Positions 1 to 12,488 of a stretch of 64,000 bases of DNA are shown here, in pieces; the first letter of the stretch is position 1, and every line of letters begins with the position of its first letter. Source of the stretch: Arthrinium phaeospermum (lineage: Eukaryota > Ascomycota > Sordariomycetes > Amphisphaeriales > Apiosporaceae). The position numbers and the translations under genes were made by a program. The notes under the pieces are model-generated. The model saw only the letters and a program-made list of their open reading frames with translations. It was not told the DNA's origin and searched no databases. The stretch covers positions 1,488,001 to 1,552,000 of the forward strand of contig QYRS01000005.1 of the NCBI GenBank assembly GCA_006503535.1, in the 5' to 3' direction.

Positions 1-3000
1 GACAAGCACCAATTGCTATGAAGAAACTCGAGAGACGAGTTTGCAATATCTCGGCGCAAAGTCCCCAACAGAACAAACACAACCTTGCACCCAATCGTTT
101 GCGACCAAAAGATGGTAGATGCGGTTGGCATTTGTCCGAGAAACAGAGGCTAGGTAGCTCCAGTCTGTGGCTTTACGATAGCAGCCCAGAACGGCGAGCT
201 CAGAGTAGTTGTCGCCTGCATACACATGCAGATTGTATTGAAATGATAATGCAGCGTCGCCTACAGTATGCCGGCTTCTTCAATCTATCTACCTATGTAA
301 CTCTCGAGTCATCCAAGGTCTTAGAGTCCGCCGAGGTGGACAAAAGAATACTACATAATACTACAGTACGCATGGTAGGGCGATATTGTGTGGGCTAGCC
401 AGGTGTGGTCAAGCCACTGCCGACGGACGGTTTTAAACATTGATCTGAACCCGTTGTCACTGTCGGAGATATGTACCCCATCGTATCGTGGGGTGTGTGG
501 ACGACGTCTGTGTTCGAACTTCTGGGCCAGGCATGTAGTAGTAGCACCCGGCGCGTGGGATTCGTCGGGGGTGCTTTTTGGTTGATAATAGACCGTCCCT
601 TATCTCTGCCTCCCACGGCGCCTTGACATTACACATGTCGGAAACAGGCAGGTCTGCGGAGAGATAAGAGACAAGTCGACCGACCAGATAGCCAGCCCAG
701 CCCTTCTAGAGCTCTTGATAAATAGACCATCCCGCCCTCTATCTGCTCAGAGAGCAGACGTTTATTCTTCTCTCTGTTTAGTTTCGCCCATGTCCGATTT
801 CTACGAGGGCAGTCCCATCGTCATATTTCCTCCTGGTTCAAAATGCCTGTGCAAGTGCTCAGAGCTCAACGGAGCCCATCATCGTTCATCTTCCGTGGCG
901 CATTTTCTTTGTCACCGAGGTGGTAGTCAGCAGCACTAAGCGAGAATCAAGTTGCATACTCTCTATTCTCATGGACATGTGAACGTCCAACATACATCCC
1001 TTCCATCGACTGGCCCCATTCAAGTCAACCCATGGGGGGTTTGTGCCTCTATTCCCCAGTCAGGCTGCCAGTCCTTCATCAGGAGCCAGGAGGCTGTGGG
1101 GATGGATGACCACTCGTTGACAAGCGTCAATCACAAGAAAGGACAATACGCGATTCTCATGACTTTCGAAACCTGTTCACGATGAGGACGTTACGCAATA
1201 CGTCACTTGGCACGAGACTCTGTTACCTAACAACGATGCACAACGCCTGGTAAAGAGCGGCTTGGAGATGACAGGCGGCCTGGCCGGCATTGCAGCTGCA
1301 GTTGGAGACCATATTCATGGCCTCTCCAAGTCTCCAAGATGACTACTCCAACTTCAACTCCATAGCTGTGGAGTAGACACGGACTGTGGCTCATGCTGTG
1401 GGTGCATCAAAGCAGTTGGGCAAATGGGACGTCGCACCCCTCTCGGTCTTTGCACCGATATCCACTGCTGGGCTACCGCAATCTAGACCAGGTGCCAGGC
1501 GTCTGATTCGTACTACGAGATGGGGACGGTGTTCGCCAAGGGCAGTGCAAGTAGTTGCCGGTCACGAGAACGGCCGTTGAGGACTAGTTCGGAGGAGGTT
1601 TCGGAAGAGGAGAAAATAATTAGCTGACCAGCATGATCACGAGGGCAGCTTGCTTCGGTGTTGGGTTCAACGTCCAGTCCGCAAGTGCCGGGCGCGTGGT
1701 GTTGGGGTTGGTGAGATGCATGGCTGCTGTGTGAAGGTTGCGCGTGGACCTATCGAATGGCCTTCGTTACTCACGATGCGCAGTAGTGTGGAACTGCACC
1801 TGGTATAGCCAGAGGGCCGGTCAACAGCACATCGTGATCAAATCCTGGGCAGAGAAGTTGGAGCCAGTTCACCGGCCTTTGGACCGATCTGGGAAGAACG
1901 CGAGGGAGGGTTGGGTGGTTGTTGCTGTTCGTACTGGCTACTAGCGGGCAGCTGGCCCCCGAAGCTGGGCAGCGCTCGCGAACGAGCCCTCCAACCCCTC
2001 CTTGGTTACGAACTCACGAACCTCGGTCGGGCTGCACGGCACACATTCGACACACAACCCTTCAAACCACCAGCCACACGAAGCTTCGAAAAGTACCGGT
2101 ACATTGCACAGTTGCTCGACTAAGCGTGTGGAGACCCACTCGGAGTGTGAGGAATTTATCAGATGAGCGTAGGTACCTACCTACCTGCTTGTTCGGCTGT
2201 CGCGCCATGACTCCGCTTGGGAAAACCTCGTCCGATGGAGATTTTGATGCTAGGGTTGCTGTCCTCTGCCAAGGTCCGACGGCCGCTCAGCGCCATTAAA
2301 GCCGATATACGATAATGCGTGCGGAAAGTGCTTCAATGAGTTGCAGAAAAAGAAATTCGGGGGTTGAGCGAAGACATTCAAAGCCTCGGACCTCCTAGAT
2401 GGAGAAGCGCTCATGTCTTTTGCATCATGTTAATGTTGAGGGCGGAGGGGCGGCGCGGCACGGCCACGCTTATCGCCGGTCTAGTTGGTTGCCGCACCAC
2501 ACTCCATCTCACATAAGAAGGTATGGATGTAGATACATTACTGCAATATGCAACATGTATGTGCGTACAAGGATTCTCGAAATGTTCGGGGCCTGGGAAG
2601 CTGAAACTCCCGGTGCCCGCAAGGTTGCGCGAAATCAATGTGGGCAGTGAGGGAAGATGAAGCGGAGCGGGAAATTCGAGTCAAGAATCGTGTTAGGTAG
2701 TAATCTCTCTACTAGTAGTGTTGACAATGCAGCATTTACAGCGTGATACTCGTGGGAAAAAGGAAACATAACCAACCACTTTCCTATGTACAACTTGACC
2801 TACCTAGGCATCTTCCATAGGCCTGTGCCGTGAGCCGGGGATCCCACGCTCTTCAGCATCGTATCGTGAATCTCCGCCCTCATTGAAACAAACTTGAAAG
2901 ACAGTAACTGCAGGGGTACAAGCGGATTAGAATAATACCCTGCCAAGGAAAAAGATATGTACAGGCTTGAAGCTCGCAACCCATCGAATCCGGCCATGCT

Positions 3001-3552
3001 TGAAAATTTCGATGCCCTTCTTTGGAACTGAAAATAAAACGATGAAAACAGTAACTTTTTAGGGGTACCCCATACTCCTATGTGATATGATCCGTGCCGT
3101 CCCTTTAGGGATTGCGACACGGAGGGGATATATAAGAAACAAAAACTTTTTTCTGCCGGTAAATGGTCGTGAACGCCGAAATAACCGTGATTTGTCGCAA
3201 GAATAAACCAGTGACCGCCTTGCCATGGGTATCGTATCAATGCTGTTTCTCTCCCGTATCTCGCGTTGAAATTAGCCCGTCGGTATTGTCGGGCGAAGAA
3301 GCCATCTTTTCCTTTGGGAAACTGGAGCTTCCCAAGATGGTAAGAAATCAAATAATGGAAGGCCTATCCCGCTGCTCTGGCGTTCCAGCATCATCGTTGT
3401 GTCGTTTGCTGTGGAGGCGCAAATTGAGAATAATGTAGATCACGACATAGCTTCCTGTTTCATCGCAAAGCGGCTGAACAGAAGTCCAGAAGCCTCTTGG
3501 GATGGACGTGGTTGTTGCGCCAGGTGCCCCTCTCCTCCGAGTGTTTCTGTTG
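1..3552. other. Gene-poor flank downstream of the bZIP gene
   Basis: I see no supportable gene here. Open frames are at most 126 codons up to position 2.8 kb and look random in composition. A short TAGG/CCTA-type repeat lies at 2171-2186. The part nearest the bZIP stop codon (about 2800-3550) is richer in AT and is probably its 3' untranslated region and flank. It contains an unexplained 183-codon open frame on the minus strand, listed separately. Confidence 0.6.
2800..3351 (-). other. Unassigned 183-codon open frame
   Basis: The minus strand is open for 183 codons without a stop. The first codon is TTG, so the frame has no obvious ATG near its start; the first in-frame ATG is well inside. 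The translation is rich in aromatic residues and has no motif I recognise. It lies about 200 bases past the stop codon of the bZIP gene, on the same strand. The likeliest explanations are a chance open frame in a 3' untranslated region or the remnant of an old gene. I do not assign a function. Confidence 0.15.
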
Positions 3553-5048
3553 CTATCGCATATTGCTCGTGTCGAACGAGAACTGGGTCGGGAATTGCAT
3601 TGAAGCGCTCAAGCCGAATGGGTCCCAGTCGAGAGCAGGGTCCAGCAGCTGTGTCATGCTTGGATAGCCTTGCCCCTGGCTGTGACCAGGCTGCTGTTCC
3701 CCTTGCGGCATGCCTTGCTGTGCCGATGCCCCTCCCGCCACCGGTTGCATAGGCATGCCGTGCTGCTGCTGCTGCTGTTGCGGTGGTTGGTGGTGGCCTT
3801 GGTGGCCCTGGTGCGTTTGCGGCTGCTGGCCGCCGGCATACTGGGTCGGGTAAGGGCCTGGGCCGGGCGTATCCGGTTCGACTTCGTCAATCATATCGTT
3901 TGGGGCATCATACTCCTGCTCTGTAAAACGGAATTAGTCTAGGACGCCAAAGTCCCGTCAGACAGACATTAACAAAGCGGGTCAGCTTGCCTAGTTGTTC
4001 AATATGGTTCTGGAAAGAAGGTGTCGGATAGAAAGGCGCTGTCCGCGCAGTGGGATTGGCACCACCGCTTGCACCCGCCTGCAGCATTTGCTGGCGCGCA
4101 GCAGCTGCAGCCATGGGGCCCTGCATGGGAGGCAACGGCGGTCGCATTGGCTGGGGTAGTGCCGATCGTACACCTGGCTGCTCGGTGGTGGTTGGCGACG
4201 TTACGGGCTGGCCAAAAGTTGGGTTTGGATTCGTAGGAGAAGCCGCATGAGAGGGCGGCGTAGGCCTTGTCTTTGGAGACGAGTTGGCCTGGACCCCATG
4301 AAGAGGCGGGGGCAGAGAGCTCGTTACGGCCTCGAGCTTTGGCGCAATGCTGGAGCCGGACCTTCGTGAATGGTGATGTCTGTTGAACATGGTACGTTGG
4401 ATAGGGGGAGGTTGAACCATATTCGGCGCCATGTGTGTGGGACCAAGACTCGGGCTGCCTGTCTTGGCTCGAAGCTCGGCTTGAACATCGATACCTATGT
4501 TGATTTAGCTGGTGTTGCGATGATGGGGATTTCAGGTTTAGTGGCTACCTTTCTCCAAGAGAATTCTCTCAAGCAGGGAGTTTTTATATCGTAACATCAA
4601 GCACTCATCGGCAGCACTGCGATGGGCGGCCTGGAGGTTGGTCAAATTACCCTCATGCACTCGGATGGTTTCCTCAAGCTGCTTGATGTACTCTGTACGC
4701 CGTTCACGGAAAGCAGCTTGCGCTTGGCGATTTCTCTGCTTCCTCTCCTCCGAGGTGGCATATATCTAACAGCAAACGGGTTAATGAGATGCGACTTCAC
4801 GGCCAGCAGCCCCCGGCACCGAAACAGTTCGCCTTATTTAGAGAATGTGTAATTGGTACCGGGGAGCTGTTAAGATTGTCGGCATGGGGGACTCGACTTA
4901 CGGGTTTGCGCCCGCCCTTCCGCTTGGCTGGTTGGTTCTCCGAAGGGATGGAAGGACCAGCTTCATTCTCGGGAGTTGAAACGGGGGACTCGTCCTCCGA
5001 ATTCTCCTTGGAAGGGTCTTTCTTATCAATGGACATCTTGTCGGACAT
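3553..5048 (-). CDS. bZIP transcription factor (Yap/Fcr3-like)
   Basis: Predicted nuclear DNA-binding regulator of about 415 residues. Four exons on the minus strand: 5048-4902, 4765-4549, 4494-3974 and 3915-3553. The introns (136, 54 and 58 bases) have GT-AG ends and all phases agree. The start is the ATG at 5048. Residues 1-49 are acidic then basic (a KRKGGRKP stretch, possibly a nuclear localisation signal). Exon 2 carries the bZIP: a basic region around residues 57-73 with the N-x7-R signature (N61, R69) and a Yap-like QAQAAFRERR core, followed by a leucine zipper to about residue 120. The rest is Pro, Gln and Ser-rich, with a run of six or seven Gln near the C terminus, as in transactivation regions. 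The family is clear. The exact orthologue and target genes are not; Yap1-type cysteine-rich domains are not evident. Confidence 0.88.
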
Positions 5049-8000
5049 GTCAATTTCTGACTTTAGGAGACGATTGCCGGTTCAGTCGGCAAGCGCCTCT
5101 CACAAGCGAGGTGAGAAAGTAACGATGATACAGAGTTAGGTGGGATGCCGGAGTCGGGCGTGAGTGAGTGTGGGTTTCCCTTGTTCAGGCAAAACTCTGT
5201 GTAAGTGATGTGTACCCGGTATCGAGGCAAACCACCAAAAAAAGGATAACACAGCCAGCGATGGCGAGACACCCTCCCCAAAAATGTCCGAATCCAGGGT
5301 TTTCGGCACTGAAGCGCGTGTATGCAACGCTAATCAATACATAATCTGGGGAAGCCGGGGTCCAACAGCGCGGGAAGGGGGAATCTCAGTTGAGACTCAG
5401 AAGTGATCCAAGCGGTTCCGGGGGGGATGTAGAGCCTCAGATTAGGTCGTTGGGCGAAGACAACCAGAGATAAGGGTGGTGGTGTTTGTGGTGACAAGTG
5501 GTTTGGTGTCAAGAAGAAACACGGCGGACTTGGTTCTTATGTAATGGTTTGTAACAGAATTGCGAGAAGGCCGCTGAGTTGCCGGAGAGCCAGTAACAGA
5601 GAAGGAGCCTGTATAGAGGGGAGAGTGGAAGCAGTATGTAGAATATACTATGGTGTATAAAGAACTCTTGGAGTTTCTGCCCGTAGGTCTCGTCCCAATA
5701 CTGCAGGCAGGTAATGAATGGATTTGATGTATGGCACTGAGAGCTTGTAAGTTCCAAGGTCTTTCGGCCGCAAGACGACCACAAAACTTTTCCAGTGCTT
5801 GGCTAGGTAGGTAGGTAGAAGATAGATCCGCTTGATGTTGCGCGGCAAAACTGCAGGGACAGGTGTGTAGACTAATATGGGGATTAGTTGTGGCGTATAC
5901 GCAGGCGTACTGGTACTTGCAGGCTAGGGGTGGGACGGAGTAGTTGGGAATCGTTCGATAGGATACCCTGGGCCAAGCAAATAAAACCACTGCAAGCGCT
6001 GCACTACGTCTCCAACTTGAGGGCGATCCACTTGCAAGTCAGGCTGCCTTCTCTATTTTTTTTAATCCTCCTCTTCTGGGATGTAGGGATAATAGATCCT
6101 CCCGAATCTGGTAGGTACACTCAAGCCGAGCGAGGAGCGAGGTACCTACCTAGGGAGCGTAGGTAGCAGTCGAGCACACGTAGCACCGCGACAGACCACT
6201 GTGTGCTCTGGTGCTGCTGTGCTCAGTGGGAAATATAGAGTTCGGACTTTAAGTAGCAGTGGGAACAGGGTCGACGAGGGTCTCAGTCTTTAGTGGAGTC
6301 AGCCCGTACAGCGCTGGGTTTGTACTGAAGACACCGACACCAGAACATCCACCCATACACGCGGACGCAACAACGCGGTGAATGGGCTATCGACCCGGGG
6401 ATTGATGAGACAAGAGATGAACTCCAAGTGCACTGCCAAGGACAGGCTTCGACAGCGCAAACAATGCGGCCTTCAACGTGGTTGTGGAGAGTGGGTAGGC
6501 GGACCAGAGGGCGGGCTGGCGGGCATGTCGTGTCCAGTTGAAATTTCGAGGGTTGGTTGGGAGTTGGGTCTGGGGTCGAGTTACTTTAAAGTAATAGAAA
6601 TCCAAAATCCAAGGAAAACCCACCCGTCGTTGCAGCTAAACAACAACCACCTCCATCCTTTCCCCTACCACCTACATCTCTGTACCTGAATTCAGCCCTG
6701 CTACTCAGGCATAGCACGCATATGTGATGATGGATCTACATACATAGTGGCCATATACAATATACAACATTGATGTAGCTACTAGGGCTTATATCATGTA
6801 TGCCGCTATGCATTTGGCATTGGTCTGGATAGGTATCAATGAAACACCCTCCTAGATTCTTCCGACTCCTCTGGGGTCTTCTGGATACACGAGGAAACCC
6901 CGTTGAAGACTTCAAGTGCACCAGATGTATTCCCTCCATGACCACCAGCAATCTACATCGACGTCGCTTTACATATTACCTTCTCAGCCTTGTTGATCGG
7001 TCAATAAGTGGGCATCCGTGAGCGACAGTCAGTAGGTACTCGTGAGGCGGCGGAAGTCGCCAGATATTCTGTCCGATTCCGGAGACTTCATTCTTCCAAC
7101 GACCATAGATGCCTTATACTCAGCAAGTATGAGCAGAGTGAATATGTAGGTAGATAATCGAGAACATTGACCTGGTTGAAACGCCCTGTCCAGTTGTATC
7201 AATCCGACCGCCATTCTCTGCAGTAGATGCAATATCTTCGCGCGACGTATGTGTTCAGCACTGGGGCTTGATCTGAAGGCGTAGGCGGGCGAGTCTGTTC
7301 CTGCCAGACGACAAACCTGGGACTAGGTATTATTGAGACCCGTTTCAAGGCGTCCCGCAATAGTATGACGTTAGAAAGCATTGATCAATGCAGCGTCACA
7401 AGCAACCAGCACAGATCTCGACACCAACAACGATATATATCACCGCCTAGACCTATGCTACCCATTGCCCAGTCTACACGTATAATAATGCGCCCAAAGG
7501 CTACACAACAGCACAAAACCGCCATCGTTTGCCTGCCGTTGTTGCGACGGATTACTGTGAATCTGGGGTAAGGTCGGTGTCTCCGGCGCCTGGACCTGTA
7601 GAGGCACATCGCAAGGCGCCGAAAACGGCTTCCGCCTCCAGTCAGGCTCCCTGGCAACACACCTCAAGAACCTGCATGATTACCCCCCCTGTAGCGCTGC
7701 TGCTGCAACTGGTTGTTTTCGTGATCAGCTGGTTTTTTTTTTTCTCTCGGTTCCCCAGGGCTGGGAAAAGATGGATGGAGGTGGCTACCCCTCTTTGCAG
7801 CAGACGTTCCCTTGTCGTTGGCCGTCAGGACATCCATCATCTACGCTTTGAACCTCTCTATACACCACCAGCAGGTACACTGGTCGTACCGAGTCGTGCT
7901 CTGCCTATTGTCTCTGGCGGTACTCCGCATGCATTGTAAGTAATAATTGAAGTGCTAACATAACCTTTCCTTTGCGGAGAGGTTGGGGCCATCAATATCT

Positions 8001-9911
8001 CCCCCGCTGTGTCGACCCCCCAGATGCCGCCTTTGCCATTAGCGGCCGGCCAACATCATATGTATGCATGAGTAGGTGTTGGCTTGGCTGCCCGCTTCAA
8101 AGCCTTCTAATAACGGCTCGCTAGGCGCTCGTGACCAGCATACATGGCCGATACATAGAGCCAAGGTGAAAAGGGATCGTCTTGTGGCTTGCGTTCCTTG
8201 AGAGATTCAACGCAAGTGAGACGGAATGGTGACATTCGTACGTGCGGCGGCCAAGGATGGTGGCAGATTGGAATCTTATATCTCCTCGGAGCTACCTACT
8301 ACTAGGCACAAAGGCTAGAGCAGATCCATAAATGCACCATGCGAGCCAATCAGCTGCTTCTCTTCGCGGCCCCTACCGGTTTAGGCACTCGAGCGTAGCA
8401 ACCAGGAATCCAAACCAGGCCGTCTTTCGTAGCGGATCCTTTTCCGTTCACCGACCGACCGACCGGCTTGGGGGTGTGACTCGGTGTTCGGGTGTCGCTG
8501 TGTTTGGATTTGCAACATGCACCCCGGCCTTGAGTTTGGAGGCGGCGACTACATGGCATACGAATAGGCGCAGCCACCGACGACATTACACCAGCGCCTT
8601 GAGCACCATCTTGCGTCGGCGCTAGAAACGGTAGCGCGAATGATGATACGCCGACAACTTTGACAGCCACACCAAAAGGTATTCAATATGTTCCATCTCC
8701 AATCGCTTGACTGATGGGCTAGGAGGAGGTCCTGCATGTGTTGTGTGCACGTGAGGCCGGTGAACGTGTCAGAAATTCCTTTTGGTCCTGGCACGTTGCA
8801 CAATGACGCCGGCCTGTCGACAGCCCATGATGTGATCAGTTGCCGGCATCTCACACACCACACCACCACGCCTTGAGTCGGCGCTCGAAGGCTTCTAGCG
8901 CCGTTCCAGAAGGCTGGGCTTTCGCAAGGGTGCTGCGTCACTCTGCTGCGAAGCTCATTGCCTATTCGGGCGACATGCTCAACCCCAACAACCCTTTCGG
9001 TTCTTATGCATGCGTGGCACAGAAAGTCTCCCCAGCGGCGACCAGGCTCCCAGGCTAGCTCAATCTCGGGGTAAAATCCTAAGCCGTCTTGTTGTTATGC
9101 CGCCTCACTAATTGGCTGCGTGGTTCCCAACACTGCTGTCAGGGCATCCTCCGAAGCAGAGCCCGAAGCCTGGCATGTCGTGATCTGCGTGGGGTGTGTT
9201 GCGTACCTGGCATTAGAACGCCACCTAAGATGCAAGATGTATGACAACCTCGGGGCAGGGCGGCGACAAGGGTGCACCGGAGCTGGCCGTCATCAGTCTC
9301 CGAGGCGATACCTGAAAACGAGGCTCGGTGTAGAATATACCGCTGAACCAAAAGCCGACGGCCGACTGATGAATCAATCGGTATATTTGGTATATGTATC
9401 GTCAGAACCAAGTCTCGGAGACACTGTTGGCCAAACAATCCCACCTCTAAGGTCCAGATAGATGCTAAAAAGGAGAACTACTTGCAATATTCTCGGGCAA
9501 GGTGTCATATCGGTTCTTTCACAACCGAAACGGCCCGGGTGTTGCTAACCGATCTCGAAAACTTATTTCTAGAAATGTCTTTATCGTAATACGGCAACAT
9601 ATACTTTTGGCTGGTGGAAAAGGATATCATTGACTGTCATGTGTATACATAGTGAATTGTGTTAATTTACTCCCCTACGAATTGTCTTCTGAGATCTTCT
9701 CCTGCTCTAAAGAAAACATGTTACTTTTATATAGTTTTCCATTGCCGCCAGTCCAGCTGGATTAGTGATTAATGTAATATAACAGCGTTATGTAGCCAGG
9801 CAAGTTTACGCGCGGAAACAACGGTGATGACTATATCTAAACAGAGTAACGAGGGCGGTGTAAAAAGACGATTACATGTGAGCTGCTGTGGGATGTCATA
9901 TCCTGAGCCGT
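5049..9911. other. 4.9 kb intergenic region
   Basis: This separates the bZIP start codon from the stop codon of the MFS transporter gene. The first kilobase (5049 to about 6200) is presumably the bZIP promoter and leader. It holds TAGG repeats at 5804-5818 and a mirrored version around 6140-6156. A 182-codon minus-strand open frame at 5442-5990 has random-looking composition and is probably not a gene. Nothing else between 6.2 and 9.9 kb resembles a coding region, RNA gene or mobile element. Confidence 0.6.
5804..5818. repeat. TAGG microsatellite
   Basis: The sequence holds just under four copies of TAGG in the presumed promoter of the bZIP gene. The same tetranucleotide, or its complement CCTA, recurs in other non-coding stretches of this window and is absent from the exons I modelled. 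Confidence 0.9.
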
Positions 9912-11720
9912 TTACCTCTCGGACCTGGCCCTAATCCCGCGTCCCAAATCGATAGCCAGTGTTGCCGCCAACAAGATAGCATTGAAGGCAGCCATCATGT
10001 AAAATGGTGCACCCGTACTCGTGACATCGAACAGGTACCCGCCCAGCTTGGTGAGCAGCAGGATGGCCGCACCTCCACATAGGGAGTACACGCCGGCTAT
10101 GGATCCTTTCAACTGCACCCTGGAGGCTACAAGCTCTTCTCTCGGGGCAGAAACCCCGTTTGCACCCTCCAGGAGGGGAGCGTTCTCGTCTGTCCCATCC
10201 ATCTGAGGCCGCGAAGCGGGTGATTTAGTGATGTCGGCCTTGAGCACACCGCGGCCCAACGAACCGAGGCTGGAAACGATGGCTCCGATCTGGCTGATGC
10301 CGAGTAGTGCTGCGACTAGGAAGACATACCCACTGCCACCGCGTCCGCCAACATCTTTGAACTCGGGGCTCTGCAGCCTAGGGAAGACCGAGTAGCCGAC
10401 AACACCGCACAACGTAGCAACGGTGACTGGCACATTTACACCACGCCAGCGTCTTGAGCTGAGGTACCCAAATACAGGGGCACACAGCAGTGCCACAAAT
10501 TGTGCCACACCAGTCAAGATGGAGGCCAAGACATAGGCAGCCCGGCACTCTTTCTTGAGCTCAGGTGACGGGTCATGGGGCGAACCTTGGCAGAAGCCGT
10601 TGCTAATGAAGAAGGTGTTGACGTAAAGTGGGATAAACAGGCTGATAGCCACGGTACTGGCCCGGGCGACAAAGCCACCTAGGTAGCCAAGGGCAATATG
10701 CGGGTCGGTGAAGCCAAGCCGAATGGACGAAAGGAGAAGACGGTGATACGGCAGAGGCTTGAGCGGTTTGGTCCCATGAGCCTCCGAACCATGCGCCCCC
10801 TTGCTGCGTAAGCCAAGGAGCATCCGCCAACCTTTACCTTCTTCACCCTTTAGGCCCCGCAGTCCGATGAAGACAAAGATGGCGACCAGAAGTGACACGA
10901 CTGCTACGACGTAGAAGCTGTAGGTGACAGCATCGGCCAGGGTGACGCCCTCGCGCTTTGAGAACTGGGCGGGCAAGGGCAGGAAGAAAATGAGAGACAC
11001 CAGCGCGCCGCAGCCGGTGAAAAGGCCGACGAGCCCTGCAAGTGCAGACGGCTTTCTACCCGAGCCTTCCGCGTCAGCCTCTGGGCCCACAGCCGCATCA
11101 TCCTCGGCCGTCCTCGTGAAGGTCTCCGGCGTAATCGTGGCGTCGCTCTCGAAGCTCATGGCGACGCTGTCCCGCTGGTTCGACCTGGCAGGTCTCGTCT
11201 CGGCCGCGTCACCGGAGGACTCTCCGGCCGCGGCCCCGCCCGCGCCGTGATCGTCCGTCAGCACGGGCAAGATGGCCGTGACCATGGTGGCAGCGGCGGT
11301 GGCGCCGAGGGCGAAGAGGATGCGGGCGAGGACGAGGCTGGGGTAGACATCGCGGGCCTGGACGAAGACGGCGAGGGCGAGGGCAATGACGGCGTAGCCG
11401 AGGACGGCGACCCAGCGCACGCCGAGGCGATCGCTGGCGAGGCCCCAGACCGGGCAGGCGACAAGGGCGACGAGCTCGTCGACGAAGCCGAGGGTGCCGA
11501 CAATGTCGCCGACGCCCTCCTTGAGGCCGATCAGATCGGTAATGACAAAGGAAACGGCACTGTTCAGGAAGACGAGGAAGGAGATGCTGAAGAGCGAGAT
11601 GCCGAGCAGATAGGTCGCGGCCTGCAGTGGAGTGGTCGACGCGCTGAACGGAAGCATTCGCGCGATCCGCTGCTGCAGACGGCGACGCTGCGGCTGGTCA
11701 TGATGATTACTCGGGGCCAT
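9912..11720 (-). CDS. MFS transporter, 602 residues
   Basis: Predicted 12-helix membrane transporter of the major facilitator superfamily; the substrate cannot be read from the sequence. It is encoded by a single exon starting at the ATG at 11720. A basic N terminus (residues 1-25) precedes the first helix at about 32-60. The loop between helices 2 and 3 has the MFS signature (GLASDRLGVRWV, residues 93-104). Long hydrophilic Ser, Glu and Ala-rich insertions lie at about 155-225 and near residue 510. The length and loops resemble a fungal MFS group related to an uncharacterised yeast vacuolar transporter, but I hold that loosely. GC is very high at third codon positions, which gives long false frames on the opposite strand. 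It lies head to tail with the acyltransferase gene upstream. Confidence 0.88.
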   Translation of the reverse strand: MAPSNHHDQPQRRRLQQRIARMLPFSASTTPLQAATYLLGISLFSISFLVFLNSAVSFVITDLIGLKEGVGDIVGTLGFVDELVALVACPVWGLASDRLGVRWVAVLGYAVIALALAVFVQARDVYPSLVLARILFALGATAAATMVTAILPVLTDDHGAGGAAAGESSGDAAETRPARSNQRDSVAMSFESDATITPETFTRTAEDDAAVGPEADAEGSGRKPSALAGLVGLFTGCGALVSLIFFLPLPAQFSKREGVTLADAVTYSFYVVAVVSLLVAIFVFIGLRGLKGEEGKGWRMLLGLRSKGAHGSEAHGTKPLKPLPYHRLLLSSIRLGFTDPHIALGYLGGFVARASTVAISLFIPLYVNTFFISNGFCQGSPHDPSPELKKECRAAYVLASILTGVAQFVALLCAPVFGYLSSRRWRGVNVPVTVATLCGVVGYSVFPRLQSPEFKDVGGRGGSGYVFLVAALLGISQIGAIVSSLGSLGRGVLKADITKSPASRPQMDGTDENAPLLEGANGVSAPREELVASRVQLKGSIAGVYSLCGGAAILLLTKLGGYLFDVTSTGAPFYMMAAFNAILLAATLAIDLGRGIRARSER

Positions 11721-12488
11721 CGTGTAGGTGTTTGTCCCGTGTCTCGTCTCAACGTGTGCCCAGCAATTTCATGGTGTTTGTTTGTTGTTTGTTTTGTTAT
11801 CTTCAGATGTCGTACGAAGGTTGGGGGTTCCCAGCAGCAAAGCGTCGTCATTGACGCCCGCTAGCTTATCGATCCACCCCAACCTTAGCGTGCTAGCCCC
11901 GATCCTACATGTACCTAAGAAATGCTCCCGACTCTCCGGGTTCCCAAATGTCATCTTCATGATGGGTATCCCCCTGATGGCAAAAGTACTGCATTTTGTA
12001 CAGCACTTTCAGGCACTGTATTGTCTATAAGTACTCGACAGGGCAGTCTATCTAATTGGATACTGCGTACCTCACAACAGGAAGAGGATCTCACGTGGAA
12101 CTAATTATACCAAAACTACATGAATCCTGGTCTGTATAATACGGCAAAATTTGGTAAAGGCAACAGTTCGCCGTGAAGAAGATACTCCCCATAGATCGAC
12201 TGGCATTCACATGCCGATACAACAACAGCCTTACGAACAAGAATTCCGGTATTTGGCAACCTGCTCCATTCAGTATTCCTGGCTCTGTCCAATGGAGACT
12301 TATAGAAAGGCTATGCGTAATCAAGCGACATTACGAACTTCTTCTATGTTACACGTATGAATCAATACCGGTTGTAGCGCCTCTTTCCATCCCTATTAAT
12401 CTATACAATCATTATATGTGACCAGCTCATGCCCAAGGCCATGGCTTGTTGTGTTTGTTGGTTTATGTATACACTCGGCTGTCGTCCT
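11721..12488. other. Promoter of the MFS gene and 3' flank of DGAT1 gene
   Basis: This 768-base gap lies between two minus-strand genes. It should contain the transcription terminator of the acyltransferase gene (at the 12.4 kb end) and the promoter of the MFS gene (at the 11.7 kb end). I see no open frame with coding character and no repeat. Confidence 0.55.

Noticed and set aside
5442..5990. 182-codon minus-strand frame
   Set aside because: Located in the presumed bZIP promoter, Thr, Ser and Pro-rich with no recognisable motif or splice support.
11247..11864. 205-codon plus-strand frame rich in Asp, Glu and Gly
   Set aside because: Antisense of the N-terminal part of the MFS transporter.
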